Positions 1 to 6,628 are shown, counted from the stretch's first letter. The stretch: 8,173 nt of DNA from Hyphomicrobiales bacterium (GCA_028279265.1 JANQOC010000167.1:1-8173); one strand, 5' to 3'. Notes: a model not told the origin generated them from the letters alone. A program made the numbers and translations.

Positions 1-1071
1 AGCGCCGGTGAGATCTCAGTCATTGTTACCGGGTTTGCCATTGGCTTTGGACTGTCCACTCTTATCCATGGCGGACTTGCTGATCGCTTTGGCAAGTTGA
101 AGATCATTTCGATCGGCGCCATGATGGGGGGGATCTGCACCATATTGTGCGGATTTGCCGACAACCTGACGACACTCTCGGTATTCCGGTTTCTTACCGG
201 CGTCTTCATATCCGCCTGTGTTTCAATTTCAATGGCGCACATTGCCGACAATGTCGCTTACCAGTTCCGGCAGGCCGCCATTGGCCGATACCTGACGGGC
301 ATTATGTTCGGCACTTTCTTCGGCGGCATGTTCGGCGGCCTGATAATTGACTGGATTGGCTGGCAAGCCGTTTTCATTGTTTACGGCGCCGTCGCATTTT
401 TATCCGGATTGTCCATTGCCGCATACAGTTTCAGGTCCCCAACGCCAAGGAAGATGGATTCCGAAACTTCACTTAGCCTGTCCAACTATCTCAGCGTGTT
501 TCGCCAAAAATCCGTTCAAAGTGTTTGCGCCATTACCTTCATCGAAGGAATTGTATTTTTCGGATCCTCGGCATTTCTCGGAGCACTCATCCAAAATCGT
601 TTCGGCACCAGCTACCTGACCGTTGGATTGCTGCTGGGTTGCTTTGGTATCGGTGGCCTGGTCTATACGTCCCTCGTCAAACAGTTTGTTAAATACTTCA
701 ATGAGATTCAATTTGTCCTGATCGGCGGCTTCACCGTTAGTTTGACGATTTTGATATTCGCTTTTATCGGAACAACCTGGCCCCTCGGTTTTCTTATGGG
801 ATTTTTGGGTTTCGGGTTCTACATGATGCACAACACCCTGCAAACCAAGGCCTCGGAAGCTTCTCCGGCCAATCGTGGTATCGTAATGGCGCTCTTCTCT
901 TCCGCTATTTTTCTGGGACAGTCTGTCGGGGCGAGTTTGATCGGACATATGATCGACTATTTTGACTATACGATTACGTTTTTGCTGAGTTCGATTGCTT
1001 TCGCGATCATCGTTCTCTGGTTTGCCTCTCAAATTCCAAGCGGCGTTCTGGGCAGCCAGTTCAGAAAATAG
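1..1071 (+). CDS. Major facilitator superfamily transporter, 5'-truncated by the window edge
   Basis: This is an inner-membrane secondary transporter of the major facilitator superfamily; its substrate cannot be told. The reading frame is open from base 1 and codes for 356 visible residues, so the start codon and roughly the first transmembrane helix lie upstream. The family's motif A, GGLADRFGKLK, sits at visible residues 24-34, in the loop after helix 2. Further hydrophobic helices continue to the C-terminus. A Gly-rich helix followed by DWIGWQAVF (about visible residues 115-127) resembles the helix 4-5 region of drug/metabolite exporters. A TTG at 97 is an internal codon, not the start, because motif A lies before it. 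The gene ends 314 bases before the M24 gene on the same strand. The promoter in that gap suggests it is a separate transcript, though it could carry a substrate or product of the neighbouring pathway. Family assignment is firm; substrate and direction of transport are unknown. Confidence 0.9.
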   Translation, partial: SAGEISVIVTGFAIGFGLSTLIHGGLADRFGKLKIISIGAMMGGICTILCGFADNLTTLSVFRFLTGVFISACVSISMAHIADNVAYQFRQAAIGRYLTGIMFGTFFGGMFGGLIIDWIGWQAVFIVYGAVAFLSGLSIAAYSFRSPTPRKMDSETSLSLSNYLSVFRQKSVQSVCAITFIEGIVFFGSSAFLGALIQNRFGTSYLTVGLLLGCFGIGGLVYTSLVKQFVKYFNEIQFVLIGGFTVSLTILIFAFIGTTWPLGFLMGFLGFGFYMMHNTLQTKASEASPANRGIVMALFSSAIFLGQSVGASLIGHMIDYFDYTITFLLSSIAFAIIVLWFASQIPSGVLGSQFRK

Positions 1072-1141
1072 GCCGAAGCCCGGTGCCCGCCGATTTGTCG
1101 GAATAAATCGAATTGAATGCCTCTCCTGCACCAATTAAGAT

Positions 1142-1157
1142 AATTGCCATGGCAATT
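1142..1157. promoter_or_regulatory. Perfect 16-bp palindrome, candidate protein-binding site
   Basis: AATTGCCATGGCAATT reads identically on both strands. With no room for a loop it is poor as an RNA hairpin and more likely a DNA site for a dimeric regulator. It lies about 116 bases upstream of the -35 element of the operon promoter, a distance compatible with an activator or with a site for another promoter. Its sequence differs from the LacI-type palindrome at 1247-1264, so a different protein would be expected. It could also be chance. Confidence 0.4.
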
Positions 1158-1246
1158 GATCCCGCTGCGACACGCCATGACGACGGGCCGGAAAAATCCT
1201 GGAATCCGGGTGTCCGGGGATCGAATTTACGCCCGGAAATTAATTT

Positions 1247-1264
1247 TATGCAATCGATTGCATA
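1247..1264. promoter_or_regulatory. LacI-family-type operator (perfect 18-bp palindrome)
   Basis: TATGCAATCGATTGCATA is perfectly symmetric about a central CG. LacI-family operators typically show this layout (TG-rich outer arms, AA, central CG, TT). Its right half overlaps the -35 element of the promoter reading into the M24 gene, the usual place for a repressor to block RNA polymerase. A near copy lies at 6511-6524 in front of the hydroxyacid dehydrogenase gene. The regulator itself is not encoded in the window. The palindrome is direct observation; the LacI-family assignment is inferred from its shape. Confidence 0.72.
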
Positions 1265-1286
1265 GAATTTGTTTCTGGGCTATAGT
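1258..1286 (+). promoter_or_regulatory. Sigma-70-type promoter of the M24-dehydrogenase operon
   Basis: The -35 element TTGCAT (1258-1263) and the -10 element TATAGT (1281-1286) are separated by exactly 17 bases. The -10 matches five of six consensus bases; the -35 matches the TTG core only. Transcription would begin near 1293, giving a leader of about 93 bases before the ATG at 1386. The -35 is inside the palindromic operator, which suggests repression when a regulator is bound. Confidence 0.6.
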
Positions 1287-1385
1287 GCCTGTTAGTTTAA
1301 CAATTTAAACGCCGGTCATTGGCGATTTGAAATCAAGACCCGATGAAGATGACCGCGGCAAAATTTCGGGAGGAAGTAATCCGTT

Positions 1386-2714
1386 ATGTCCATAGATGCA
1401 CTAGAACCTAAAGAAGTTAAATCATCCGGTGTCGATCCTGAAGCGGAAGCGGTCGCCCTGAACCCCCAATATAATTGGGACCGGGCAATTCCCTCATTTG
1501 GCGCCATGAATGTCGATACGGAGCAACGTGTCGACTTCAGAAGAATGCATGATTACCGACTGGCCAGGACTCGCCAGGCGCTCAAGAATTCAGATTGCGG
1601 CGCTTTGCTGATGCTGGATCCCAACAATGTCCGTTACCTCACGAGTTCGAAGATCGGCGAATGGTCCCGGGACAAGATGACGTCTTTTGCCATGCTGCCC
1701 GGCGATGGCGATCCGATTTTATGGGATTTCGGATCCGCCGCCTATCACCACAAACTTTACATGCCGTGGTTACAGCCGGACAATTGCCGGGCCGGTAATC
1801 TGGGCTTGCGGGGCACCATTCCGCCGCACTTTGGACTGATGGAATATCACGCCAAGGAATTCGCCGCGATTTTAAAGGAAAATGGCGTCGCCGACGCTCC
1901 GGTCGGCGTGGACCTGATCGAACCTGCGTTTCAGCACGAACTTGAAAAACAGGGCATTAAGATTGTCGACGGCCAGCAGATTATGCTCGAAGCCCGAGAG
2001 ATCAAGAATGCGGACGAAATTGCGCTGCTGAACCGTGCCGCGGCCATGGTCGATGCGGTTTATCACATGATTTCCGAAGAGCTGAAGCCGGGTGTTCGCG
2101 AAAACGACATCGTCGCCAAAGCCAACAAGCTGCTTTACGAGCTTGGTTCTGATGATGTTGAAGCGATCAACGCCATTTCCGGCGAACGGTGCAGCCCGCA
2201 TCCCCATAATTTTTCCGACCGCATGATCAGGCCGGGTGACCAGGCCTATTTTGATGTGCTGCAATCCTATATGGGATACCGGACATGCTACTACCGTACA
2301 TTCAACGTCGGAACGGCGACCCCGGCACAGCACGACGCCTACAAGAAGGCACGCGAATGGGTCGATTCGGCAATCCAGCTGATTAAACCGGGCGTGTCGA
2401 CGGATAAAGTTGCCGAGGTCTGGCCAAAGGCCGAGGAGTTCGGTTTTCCAAGTGAACTCGATGCCTTTGGATTGCAATTCGGCCACGGACTCGGAACTTC
2501 CATCCATGAACGACCGATCATCAGCCGTCTCGTTTCCCTAGAAAATCCGATGGAAATCAAGGAAGGCATGGTCTTTGCCCTTGAGACCTTCTGCCCGGCG
2601 ACCGATGGCTTCTCGGGTGCGCGCATCGAGGAAGAAGTCGTGGTGACCAACGATGGATGCCGCCTCATCAGCCTGTTCCCCGCGGAAGAACTGCCGATCG
2701 CCCATCGATACTAA
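1386..2714 (+). CDS. M24 family (Xaa-Pro aminopeptidase / creatinase / DddP-like) protein with altered metal site
   Basis: This 442-residue protein has the two-domain layout of the M24 'pita-bread' family: an N-terminal creatinase-type domain (about residues 55-205, with LLMLDPNNVRYLT at 74-86) and a C-terminal catalytic domain (about 215-435). Of the five canonical metal ligands, four align: Asp290 (YFDV), His367 (FGHGLG), Glu400 (ALET) and Glu415 (RIEEE). The second Asp, expected 11 residues after the first inside GYRxDxxRT, is Cys301 (GYRTCYYRTF). His272/274 and His374 occupy the usual substrate-side histidine positions. Family members include Xaa-Pro peptidases, metal-free creatinase, ectoine hydrolase and the DMSP lyase DddP, so the reaction cannot be assigned. 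It is probably cytoplasmic, as no signal peptide is seen. The start is well fixed: GGGAGGA lies at 1368-1374, and an in-frame TAA at 1377-1379 excludes an earlier start. It is the first gene of the operon, 61 bases before E1-alpha, suggesting it feeds the dehydrogenase. Confidence 0.85.
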   Translation: MSIDALEPKEVKSSGVDPEAEAVALNPQYNWDRAIPSFGAMNVDTEQRVDFRRMHDYRLARTRQALKNSDCGALLMLDPNNVRYLTSSKIGEWSRDKMTSFAMLPGDGDPILWDFGSAAYHHKLYMPWLQPDNCRAGNLGLRGTIPPHFGLMEYHAKEFAAILKENGVADAPVGVDLIEPAFQHELEKQGIKIVDGQQIMLEAREIKNADEIALLNRAAAMVDAVYHMISEELKPGVRENDIVAKANKLLYELGSDDVEAINAISGERCSPHPHNFSDRMIRPGDQAYFDVLQSYMGYRTCYYRTFNVGTATPAQHDAYKKAREWVDSAIQLIKPGVSTDKVAEVWPKAEEFGFPSELDAFGLQFGHGLGTSIHERPIISRLVSLENPMEIKEGMVFALETFCPATDGFSGARIEEEVVVTNDGCRLISLFPAEELPIAHRY

Positions 2715-2731
2715 GGCTTATCGAAATTTGG

Positions 2732-2765
2732 CTTCCACCCGGACAGTTACCTGATCGGGTGGAAG
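2732..2765 (+). promoter_or_regulatory. Stable hairpin between M24 gene and E1-alpha, overlapping its likely ribosome binding site
   Basis: CTTCCACCCG (2732-2741) is perfectly complementary to CGGGTGGAAG (2756-2765), a 10-bp stem with a 14-base loop. G-U and G-C pairs could extend it outward to 2729-2768. No run of T follows, so it is not a standard intrinsic terminator. The right arm contains GGTGGAAG, the best Shine-Dalgarno sequence for the TTG at 2776, so folding would hide that site. It may lower expression of E1 relative to the M24 gene, protect the upstream mRNA end, or act as a weak terminator. The structure is seen; its role is inferred. Confidence 0.6.
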
Positions 2766-2775
2766 TCGCTCAACT

Positions 2776-3831
2776 TTGTCTCTCAACAAAACAAAAATTT
2801 CCAACATGCAAAACGAAGTAAATCAATCGGCGTCATCGCTTGCAAATGACGATATCGGTACGGAAAACCGGCTCGAACTGTATCGCTTGCAGGTCGAAAT
2901 CCGGAACGCCGAACAACGTGCCTACGATCTGTTTCTCCAGAACCTCGTCAAGGGAACCAGCCACCTGTCCCTGGGTCAGGAAGCCATTGCGGCCGGTGTT
3001 GCCGTCGCCATGGAGCCTAACGATCTGAGCTTCTGCACCTATCGCGGCCACGCCCATACGCTGGCGCGGGGCGTTCCTTCCGAACAGGTGCTTGGTGAAT
3101 TGATGCAAAAAGACAATGGGCTGATGCGCGGAAAAGGCGGCTCCATGCACCTGACTTCCGTTGAACACGGGGTCATGGGCAGTTATGCGATCATCGGCGC
3201 GCACCTCCCCATTGCCTGTGGCGCCGCCTGGCGGGCCCAGTACCGGGGCGACAAGGATGTGTCCGTTTGCTTTTTCGGCGACGGCACGACGAATATCGGC
3301 GCCTTCCATGAAGCCCTGAATTTCGCCGTCATCTGGAAACTGCCCGTGGTGTTCGTTTGCGAAAACAATCTGTACATGGAATACACGCCGATCAGCGAAG
3401 TGACGGCCGTTGAGCATCCAGCCGCAGATCGGGCCTGTGCCTACGGGCTGGAGAGCATCGTCATCGACGGCAATGATGCAGATATCGTTTATCGGACGAT
3501 GAAAACGGCCTTTGACAAAGCCCGGGAAGGCGGCGGCCCGTCGCTGATAGAGGCCCTGACCTACCGGCATAGCGGTCACTCCCGGGCCGATCCGGCCAAG
3601 TACCGGCCTGAAGGTGAGTTGGAAAAATGGAAAGAACGGGATCCAATCAAAATCTATCGCGAGCGGTTAGCCCAGTTCGGCATAAGCGAAGAGCAGATCA
3701 AGGAAATCGAAGAAAACTCAATGAAACGCATAGACGAAGCGACCGAAAAGTGTAAAGCGGCACCGATACCGCCTGAAGATATTCTGGCGACCGATGTCTA
3801 TGCTGATGGAGGCTGGGCATGGCGGAACTAA
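2776..3831 (+). CDS. 2-oxoacid (pyruvate/acetoin-type) dehydrogenase E1 component, alpha subunit
   Basis: This is the thiamine diphosphate-binding alpha subunit of an alpha2-beta2 E1, which decarboxylates a 2-oxo acid (or cleaves acetoin) and passes the acyl group to lipoyl-E2. The thiamine diphosphate/Mg motif is clear: GDG at residues 168-170 and the closing NN at 197-198. Other hallmarks are YRGH (89-92), the KGGSMH stretch (120-125) and the HSGHSRADP loop (265-273), equivalent to the phosphorylation-loop region of pyruvate dehydrogenase. At 351 residues it is typical for soluble E1-alpha. The start is uncertain. TTG at 2776 has GGTGGAAG about 10 bases upstream, whereas ATG at 2806 (11th codon) has no visible ribosome binding site; the conserved core begins later (near residue 32), so either is possible. 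Its 3' end overlaps E1-beta by 13 bases, consistent with coupled translation of two subunits of one enzyme. Pyruvate, acetoin and branched-chain substrates cannot be separated by eye; the sequence looks nearest to the acetoin/pyruvate group. Confidence 0.9.
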   Translation: MSLNKTKISNMQNEVNQSASSLANDDIGTENRLELYRLQVEIRNAEQRAYDLFLQNLVKGTSHLSLGQEAIAAGVAVAMEPNDLSFCTYRGHAHTLARGVPSEQVLGELMQKDNGLMRGKGGSMHLTSVEHGVMGSYAIIGAHLPIACGAAWRAQYRGDKDVSVCFFGDGTTNIGAFHEALNFAVIWKLPVVFVCENNLYMEYTPISEVTAVEHPAADRACAYGLESIVIDGNDADIVYRTMKTAFDKAREGGGPSLIEALTYRHSGHSRADPAKYRPEGELEKWKERDPIKIYRERLAQFGISEEQIKEIEENSMKRIDEATEKCKAAPIPPEDILATDVYADGGWAWRN

Positions 3832-4796
3832 CTTATCGCGAAGCGGTTGCCCGGGGCATCGCCCAGGAAATGGAGAGAGACAATGATGTTGTCTTTCTCG
3901 GTGAAGATGTCGCTGCGGCCGGAGGTGTTTTCAAAGCCACCGAGGGATTGATCGATAAATTCGGTCCCCTGAGGGTCCGGGACACGCCAATCTCCGAGCA
4001 GGCGATTTTGGGCGCCGCCATGGGGGCGGCCATGACCGGGCTGAAACCGATCGCGGAAATCATGTTTTCGGATTTTATCGCCGTCTGTTTCGACTATATC
4101 GCCAACGAGTTTCCAAAATCGCGTTATATGACCAATGGACAGGTTAAGTGCCCCCTCGTCGTTCGCACAGGTAATGGCGGTGGCTCGCGTTTCGGCGCTC
4201 AGCACAGTCAAAGCGTTGAAAACTGGGCGATGATGATACCGGGACTGAAAGTCGTCGCGCCTTCGTCTCCCAGCGATGTTGTCGGCCTTTTGGCAGCGTC
4301 GGTTCGAGATCCGGATCCAGTCATATTCTTCGAGCATAAATCGCTTTATGCGACCAAGGGTGAAGTTCCCGACGGTGAAATTGTCGACCAGCTGGGGACC
4401 GCCAAAATCGTTCGCCAGGGCAAGGATGCGACGATACTGGCCCTCGCCTTAATGGTTCCCCGCGCCCTTGAGGCAGCGGAGAAACTCAGCAACGAAGCAG
4501 GTATAGACTGCGAGGTCATTGATGTCAGGTCGTTGGTTCCCCTGGATATGCAGACAATACTGACATCCGTTGCCAAAACCGGACGACTGTACACGGTTGA
4601 AGAAAATCCGCGCCTGTGCGGATGGGGCGCCGAGATAACCTCGATCATTGCCGACGAGGCCTTTTATGATCTCGACGGTCCCCTCATCCGCATTACCACG
4701 CCGCACATTCCGTTGCCGGCCGCGGACAATCTGGAAGATCTGGCCCTGCCTTCGGTCGACCGGATTTTTGCCAAAATACAAACAACGATGAATTGA
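3819..4796 (+). CDS. 2-oxoacid (pyruvate/acetoin-type) dehydrogenase E1 component, beta subunit
   Basis: This is the beta subunit that completes the E1 heterotetramer with the preceding gene and supplies half of the thiamine diphosphate site. At 325 residues it is full length. FLGEDV (26-31) carries Glu29, the position that activates the cofactor's aminopyrimidine ring in the family. DTPISEQ (55-61) and GAQHSQS (126-132, with His129) are standard E1-beta signatures, the latter in the form usual for acetoin/pyruvate-type enzymes. The C-terminal transketolase-like domain (about 195-320) includes CEVIDVRSLVPLD and the VEENPRLCGWG region. ATG at 3819 is preceded by a strong GGAGG (3808-3812) six bases away, inside the end of E1-alpha. 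The stop codon abuts the E2 start region, so E1-alpha, E1-beta and E2 are surely co-transcribed. The protein is cytoplasmic. Family and role are secure; the natural 2-oxo acid is not. Confidence 0.92.
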   Translation: MAELTYREAVARGIAQEMERDNDVVFLGEDVAAAGGVFKATEGLIDKFGPLRVRDTPISEQAILGAAMGAAMTGLKPIAEIMFSDFIAVCFDYIANEFPKSRYMTNGQVKCPLVVRTGNGGGSRFGAQHSQSVENWAMMIPGLKVVAPSSPSDVVGLLAASVRDPDPVIFFEHKSLYATKGEVPDGEIVDQLGTAKIVRQGKDATILALALMVPRALEAAEKLSNEAGIDCEVIDVRSLVPLDMQTILTSVAKTGRLYTVEENPRLCGWGAEITSIIADEAFYDLDGPLIRITTPHIPLPAADNLEDLALPSVDRIFAKIQTTMN

Positions 4797-4810
4797 CGGG
4801 AACTGCTGCA

Positions 4811-6415
4811 ATGGAAGTATTGATGCCGCAGCTCGGCGAAACGGTTGCCGAAGGAAAAATCAGCACCTGGTACAAGAATGTCGGCGACAAGGTCGAAGCC
4901 GGCGACACACTTTTTGAAGTTGAAACCGACAAGGCAACGATGGAAGTCGAGGCGACTGAGTCCGGTTTTCTAACGGATGTAAACTTTACCGCAGGCGAAA
5001 CCGCTGCTGTCGGAACCGTCATTGCGGTTATATCCGACAGTGCCGATTCGGCCGGTAAATCTACCGCAACTTCAGTCGAAGAGAAGCCTGCAGGTGACAA
5101 CGGTACCGGCGGCGCGGAAGATATATTGATGCCGCAACTGGGTGAGACGGTTGCCGAAGGCAAGATCAGCACCTGGTATAAATCCGTAGGTGATCAGGTT
5201 GCCGCCGGTGAAAAACTGTTCGAAGTCGAAACCGACAAGGCAACAATGGAAGTTGAGGCCACGGTAGCCGGTATTCTGTCGGACATCGTTATCGCGGAAG
5301 GCGAGGCCGGCCCCGTGGGCACGATCGTCGCGCGTATCGGCGGCGGAACGGGCGGCACATCTCCGAAACAGGAAGCCCCGAAACCAACAACGCCTTCCAT
5401 GGACCTGGAACGTTTTCGTCCCACGAGTCAGCCGGCATCAGGTCATCTCGACCCATTCAATGAAGTTAAAACACCGGCGCTGGTTCGTATTGCGGCAAAA
5501 ATTCCCGACGGAATAAAACTGACACCCGTCGCGAAACGCATGATCCAGACCAATGGGATCGATGCGGCCAGACTTTCATCGACCGTACTTTCAAGGGGCG
5601 GCAGCCGGGTTGCGAAAAAAGATGTCCTTGAATTCCTGAACAGTGGACAGTCAACAAGCGTTGCGGCGGAAAAACCGGAATTCCTGAAGGTAACACCGGG
5701 ACCCCATGATCAGGTTGTGGAACTCAACCGGTTTAGGAAAATCACCGCCGAACGCCTGACGGCATCCTGGCAAACAGCGCCCCATGTCTATCAGGCCGTG
5801 GAAATTAATTTCACCGCGCTCAACAAAACGCGCCTTGAGCACAAGGACTCCTACAAAGAGCGTCATGGAACATCGCTAACCTTCCTGCCGTTTATCGTGC
5901 GGGCAACGGCAATGGCTTTGCGGGATTTCCCCCATGTGAACGCCAGGTTTGACGGAGAAAACCTTGTTGTCGGAAAAGAGATCAATATCGGAATTGCCAT
6001 TGACCTGGACGGTGACGGTCTTGTCGTTCCGGTCATTCACAACACCGACGAGATGAACGTGCCCGGCATTGCCAGCGCCATTCACCGGCTCGTTGAAAAA
6101 GCCCGGGAAAGCAAGCTGGCGCCATCGGAATTCGAAGGTGGAACCTATACGATCTCCAACAATGGCAGCTTCAACACCTTGATGACGACTCCGATCATCA
6201 ATGCGCCGCAGGTCGCAATCCTTTCGACGGACACGATCCAGAGGCGCCCGGTCATTGCCGGAAGCGGGGAGGATGAAAAAATCGTACCCGGACTGCTGGG
6301 TGTTGTCGGTCAGTGTTTTGATCATCGTGCTTTTGACGGCGCCTATTCAGCGCGGTTCCTCAATCGTATCCGGGAAATCATTGAAACCAGAGACTGGTCG
6401 CGGGATTTCGACTAG
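4811..6415 (+). CDS. Dihydrolipoyl acyltransferase E2 with two lipoyl domains
   Basis: This is the core of the dehydrogenase complex, taking the acyl group from E1 on a swinging lipoyl-lysine and transferring it to CoA. Counting from ATG 4811 (534 residues): lipoyl domain 1 (about 1-75, Lys41 in ETDKAT), an Ala/Gly/Thr-rich linker, lipoyl domain 2 (about 104-177, Lys143 in the same motif), a second linker, a divergent peripheral subunit-binding domain (about 236-276) and the catalytic acyltransferase domain (about 305-534) with His505 and Asp509 in DHRAFDG. SNNGSF (449-454) resembles branched-chain-type E2s, while the E1 subunits look more like acetoin/pyruvate types, so substrate is open. 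A TTG at 4793 would add six residues and overlap the E1-beta stop by four bases, but it lacks a ribosome binding site. ATG 4811 has GGGA nine bases upstream and begins right at the lipoyl fold, so I prefer it. No E3 gene follows; dihydrolipoamide dehydrogenase must come from elsewhere. Confidence 0.92.
   Translation: MEVLMPQLGETVAEGKISTWYKNVGDKVEAGDTLFEVETDKATMEVEATESGFLTDVNFTAGETAAVGTVIAVISDSADSAGKSTATSVEEKPAGDNGTGGAEDILMPQLGETVAEGKISTWYKSVGDQVAAGEKLFEVETDKATMEVEATVAGILSDIVIAEGEAGPVGTIVARIGGGTGGTSPKQEAPKPTTPSMDLERFRPTSQPASGHLDPFNEVKTPALVRIAAKIPDGIKLTPVAKRMIQTNGIDAARLSSTVLSRGGSRVAKKDVLEFLNSGQSTSVAAEKPEFLKVTPGPHDQVVELNRFRKITAERLTASWQTAPHVYQAVEINFTALNKTRLEHKDSYKERHGTSLTFLPFIVRATAMALRDFPHVNARFDGENLVVGKEINIGIAIDLDGDGLVVPVIHNTDEMNVPGIASAIHRLVEKARESKLAPSEFEGGTYTISNNGSFNTLMTTPIINAPQVAILSTDTIQRRPVIAGSGEDEKIVPGLLGVVGQCFDHRAFDGAYSARFLNRIREIIETRDWSRDFD
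4820..5263 (+). repeat. Tandem lipoyl-domain duplication inside the E2 gene
   Basis: Bases 4820-4957 and 5126-5263 encode the same 46-residue segment, from LMPQLGETVAEG to MEVEAT. Compared by eye, 41 of 46 residues are identical but 28 of 138 bases differ, and most of the base differences are silent. The copies are thus an old duplication held nearly constant at protein level. The longest exactly shared tract covers the codons of the lipoylated ETDKA motif. Confidence 0.85.
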
Positions 6416-6432
6416 GTCTTGAGCTTTCCCCG

Positions 6433-6446
6433 CAGACCGTCGTCTG
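6433..6446 (+). other. Small hairpin just after the E2 gene, possible weak terminator
   Basis: CAGAC (6433-6437) and GTCTG (6442-6446) form a perfect 5-bp stem with a CGTC loop, 17 bases after the E2 stop. An outer TCTTGA (6417-6422) / TCAAGA (6449-6454) could close a larger bulged structure around it. There is no T tract, so it would be at best an mRNA-end or Rho-assisted element. Confidence 0.3.
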
Positions 6447-6510
6447 AATCAAGAGACATCAGGGATTCTTGTCACTGAAACATTGCGAACCGCTGGTTCA
6501 AATGCTAAAT

Positions 6511-6524
6511 TACAAACGATTGCA
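6511..6524. promoter_or_regulatory. Second LacI-type operator, upstream of the hydroxyacid dehydrogenase
   Basis: TACAAACGATTGCA matches the core of the upstream palindrome (TGCAATCGATTGCA, 1249-1262) at 12 of 14 positions, keeps the central CG and is itself symmetric at 10 of 14. It lies 105 bases before the GTG start of the next gene. As in the first site, its right half runs into a TTGCAT (6520-6525) that could act as a -35; the best -10 at suitable spacing, CATTTT (6542-6547), is weak. The repeated arrangement supports one regulator acting on both transcripts. Confidence 0.6.
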
Positions 6525-6628
6525 TGAAGTGTTTCCCCAAGCATTTTGAAAAATCGGAAACAGTCATTGCGCCGAAACAATTCTCGGGAACGAAAGCCTT
6601 ATAGTGGAAAAACAGGGAGAATAATCAA

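Larger units (their letters stand above)
1072..1385. other. Intergenic regulatory region between transporter and M24 operon
   Basis: No convincing gene is present in these 314 bases. They hold, in order: a perfect 16-bp palindrome (1142-1157); a spaced inverted repeat TCCGGG (1205-1210) / CCCGGA (1232-1237); a perfect 18-bp LacI-type palindrome (1247-1264); a promoter (1258-1286); a short inverted repeat GTTTAA (1295-1300) / TTAAAC (1305-1310) at or just after the expected transcription start; an untranslated leader of about 90 bases; and the ribosome binding site of the M24 gene. I see no strong intrinsic terminator for the upstream transporter. Confidence 0.75.

Noticed and set aside
469..1134. 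A 221-codon open frame on the minus strand across the transporter gene
   Set aside because: It is antisense to a clearly coding MFS frame, its translation is hydrophilic and low in recognisable motifs, and no ribosome binding site or family is seen; it is a shadow of the real gene.
1205..1237. Inverted repeat TCCGGG / CCCGGA in the gap upstream of the operon, considered as a terminator for the transporter gene
   Set aside because: The stem is only six bases with a 21-base spacer and no T tract follows at the right place; it is too weak to call.
1343..1411. A 22-codon upstream open frame (ATG at 1343) overlapping the start of the M24 gene
   Set aside because: It lacks a ribosome binding site and its product has no recognisable attenuation feature such as runs of one amino acid; probably chance.
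1872..2507. A 211-codon minus-strand open frame opposite the M24 gene
   Set aside because: The plus-strand frame has conserved M24 motifs along its whole length; the antisense frame has no motif and reflects codon bias.
1386..2714. Naming the M24 protein as DMSP lyase DddP, creatinase or ectoine hydrolase
   Set aside because: Two-domain layout and some N-terminal wording resemble these enzymes, but the metal-site pattern does not match the DddP ligand set as I know it, and no diagnostic substrate residues can be confirmed by eye.
2833..3579. A 248-codon minus-strand open frame opposite E1-alpha
   Set aside because: The sense frame is an intact E1-alpha with thiamine diphosphate motif; the antisense translation resembles no family.
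4793..4810. TTG at 4793 as the E2 start, giving a four-base overlap with the E1-beta stop
   Set aside because: No ribosome binding site precedes it, and ATG 4811 starts directly at the lipoyl fold with a GGGA at suitable distance. It remains possible by translational coupling.
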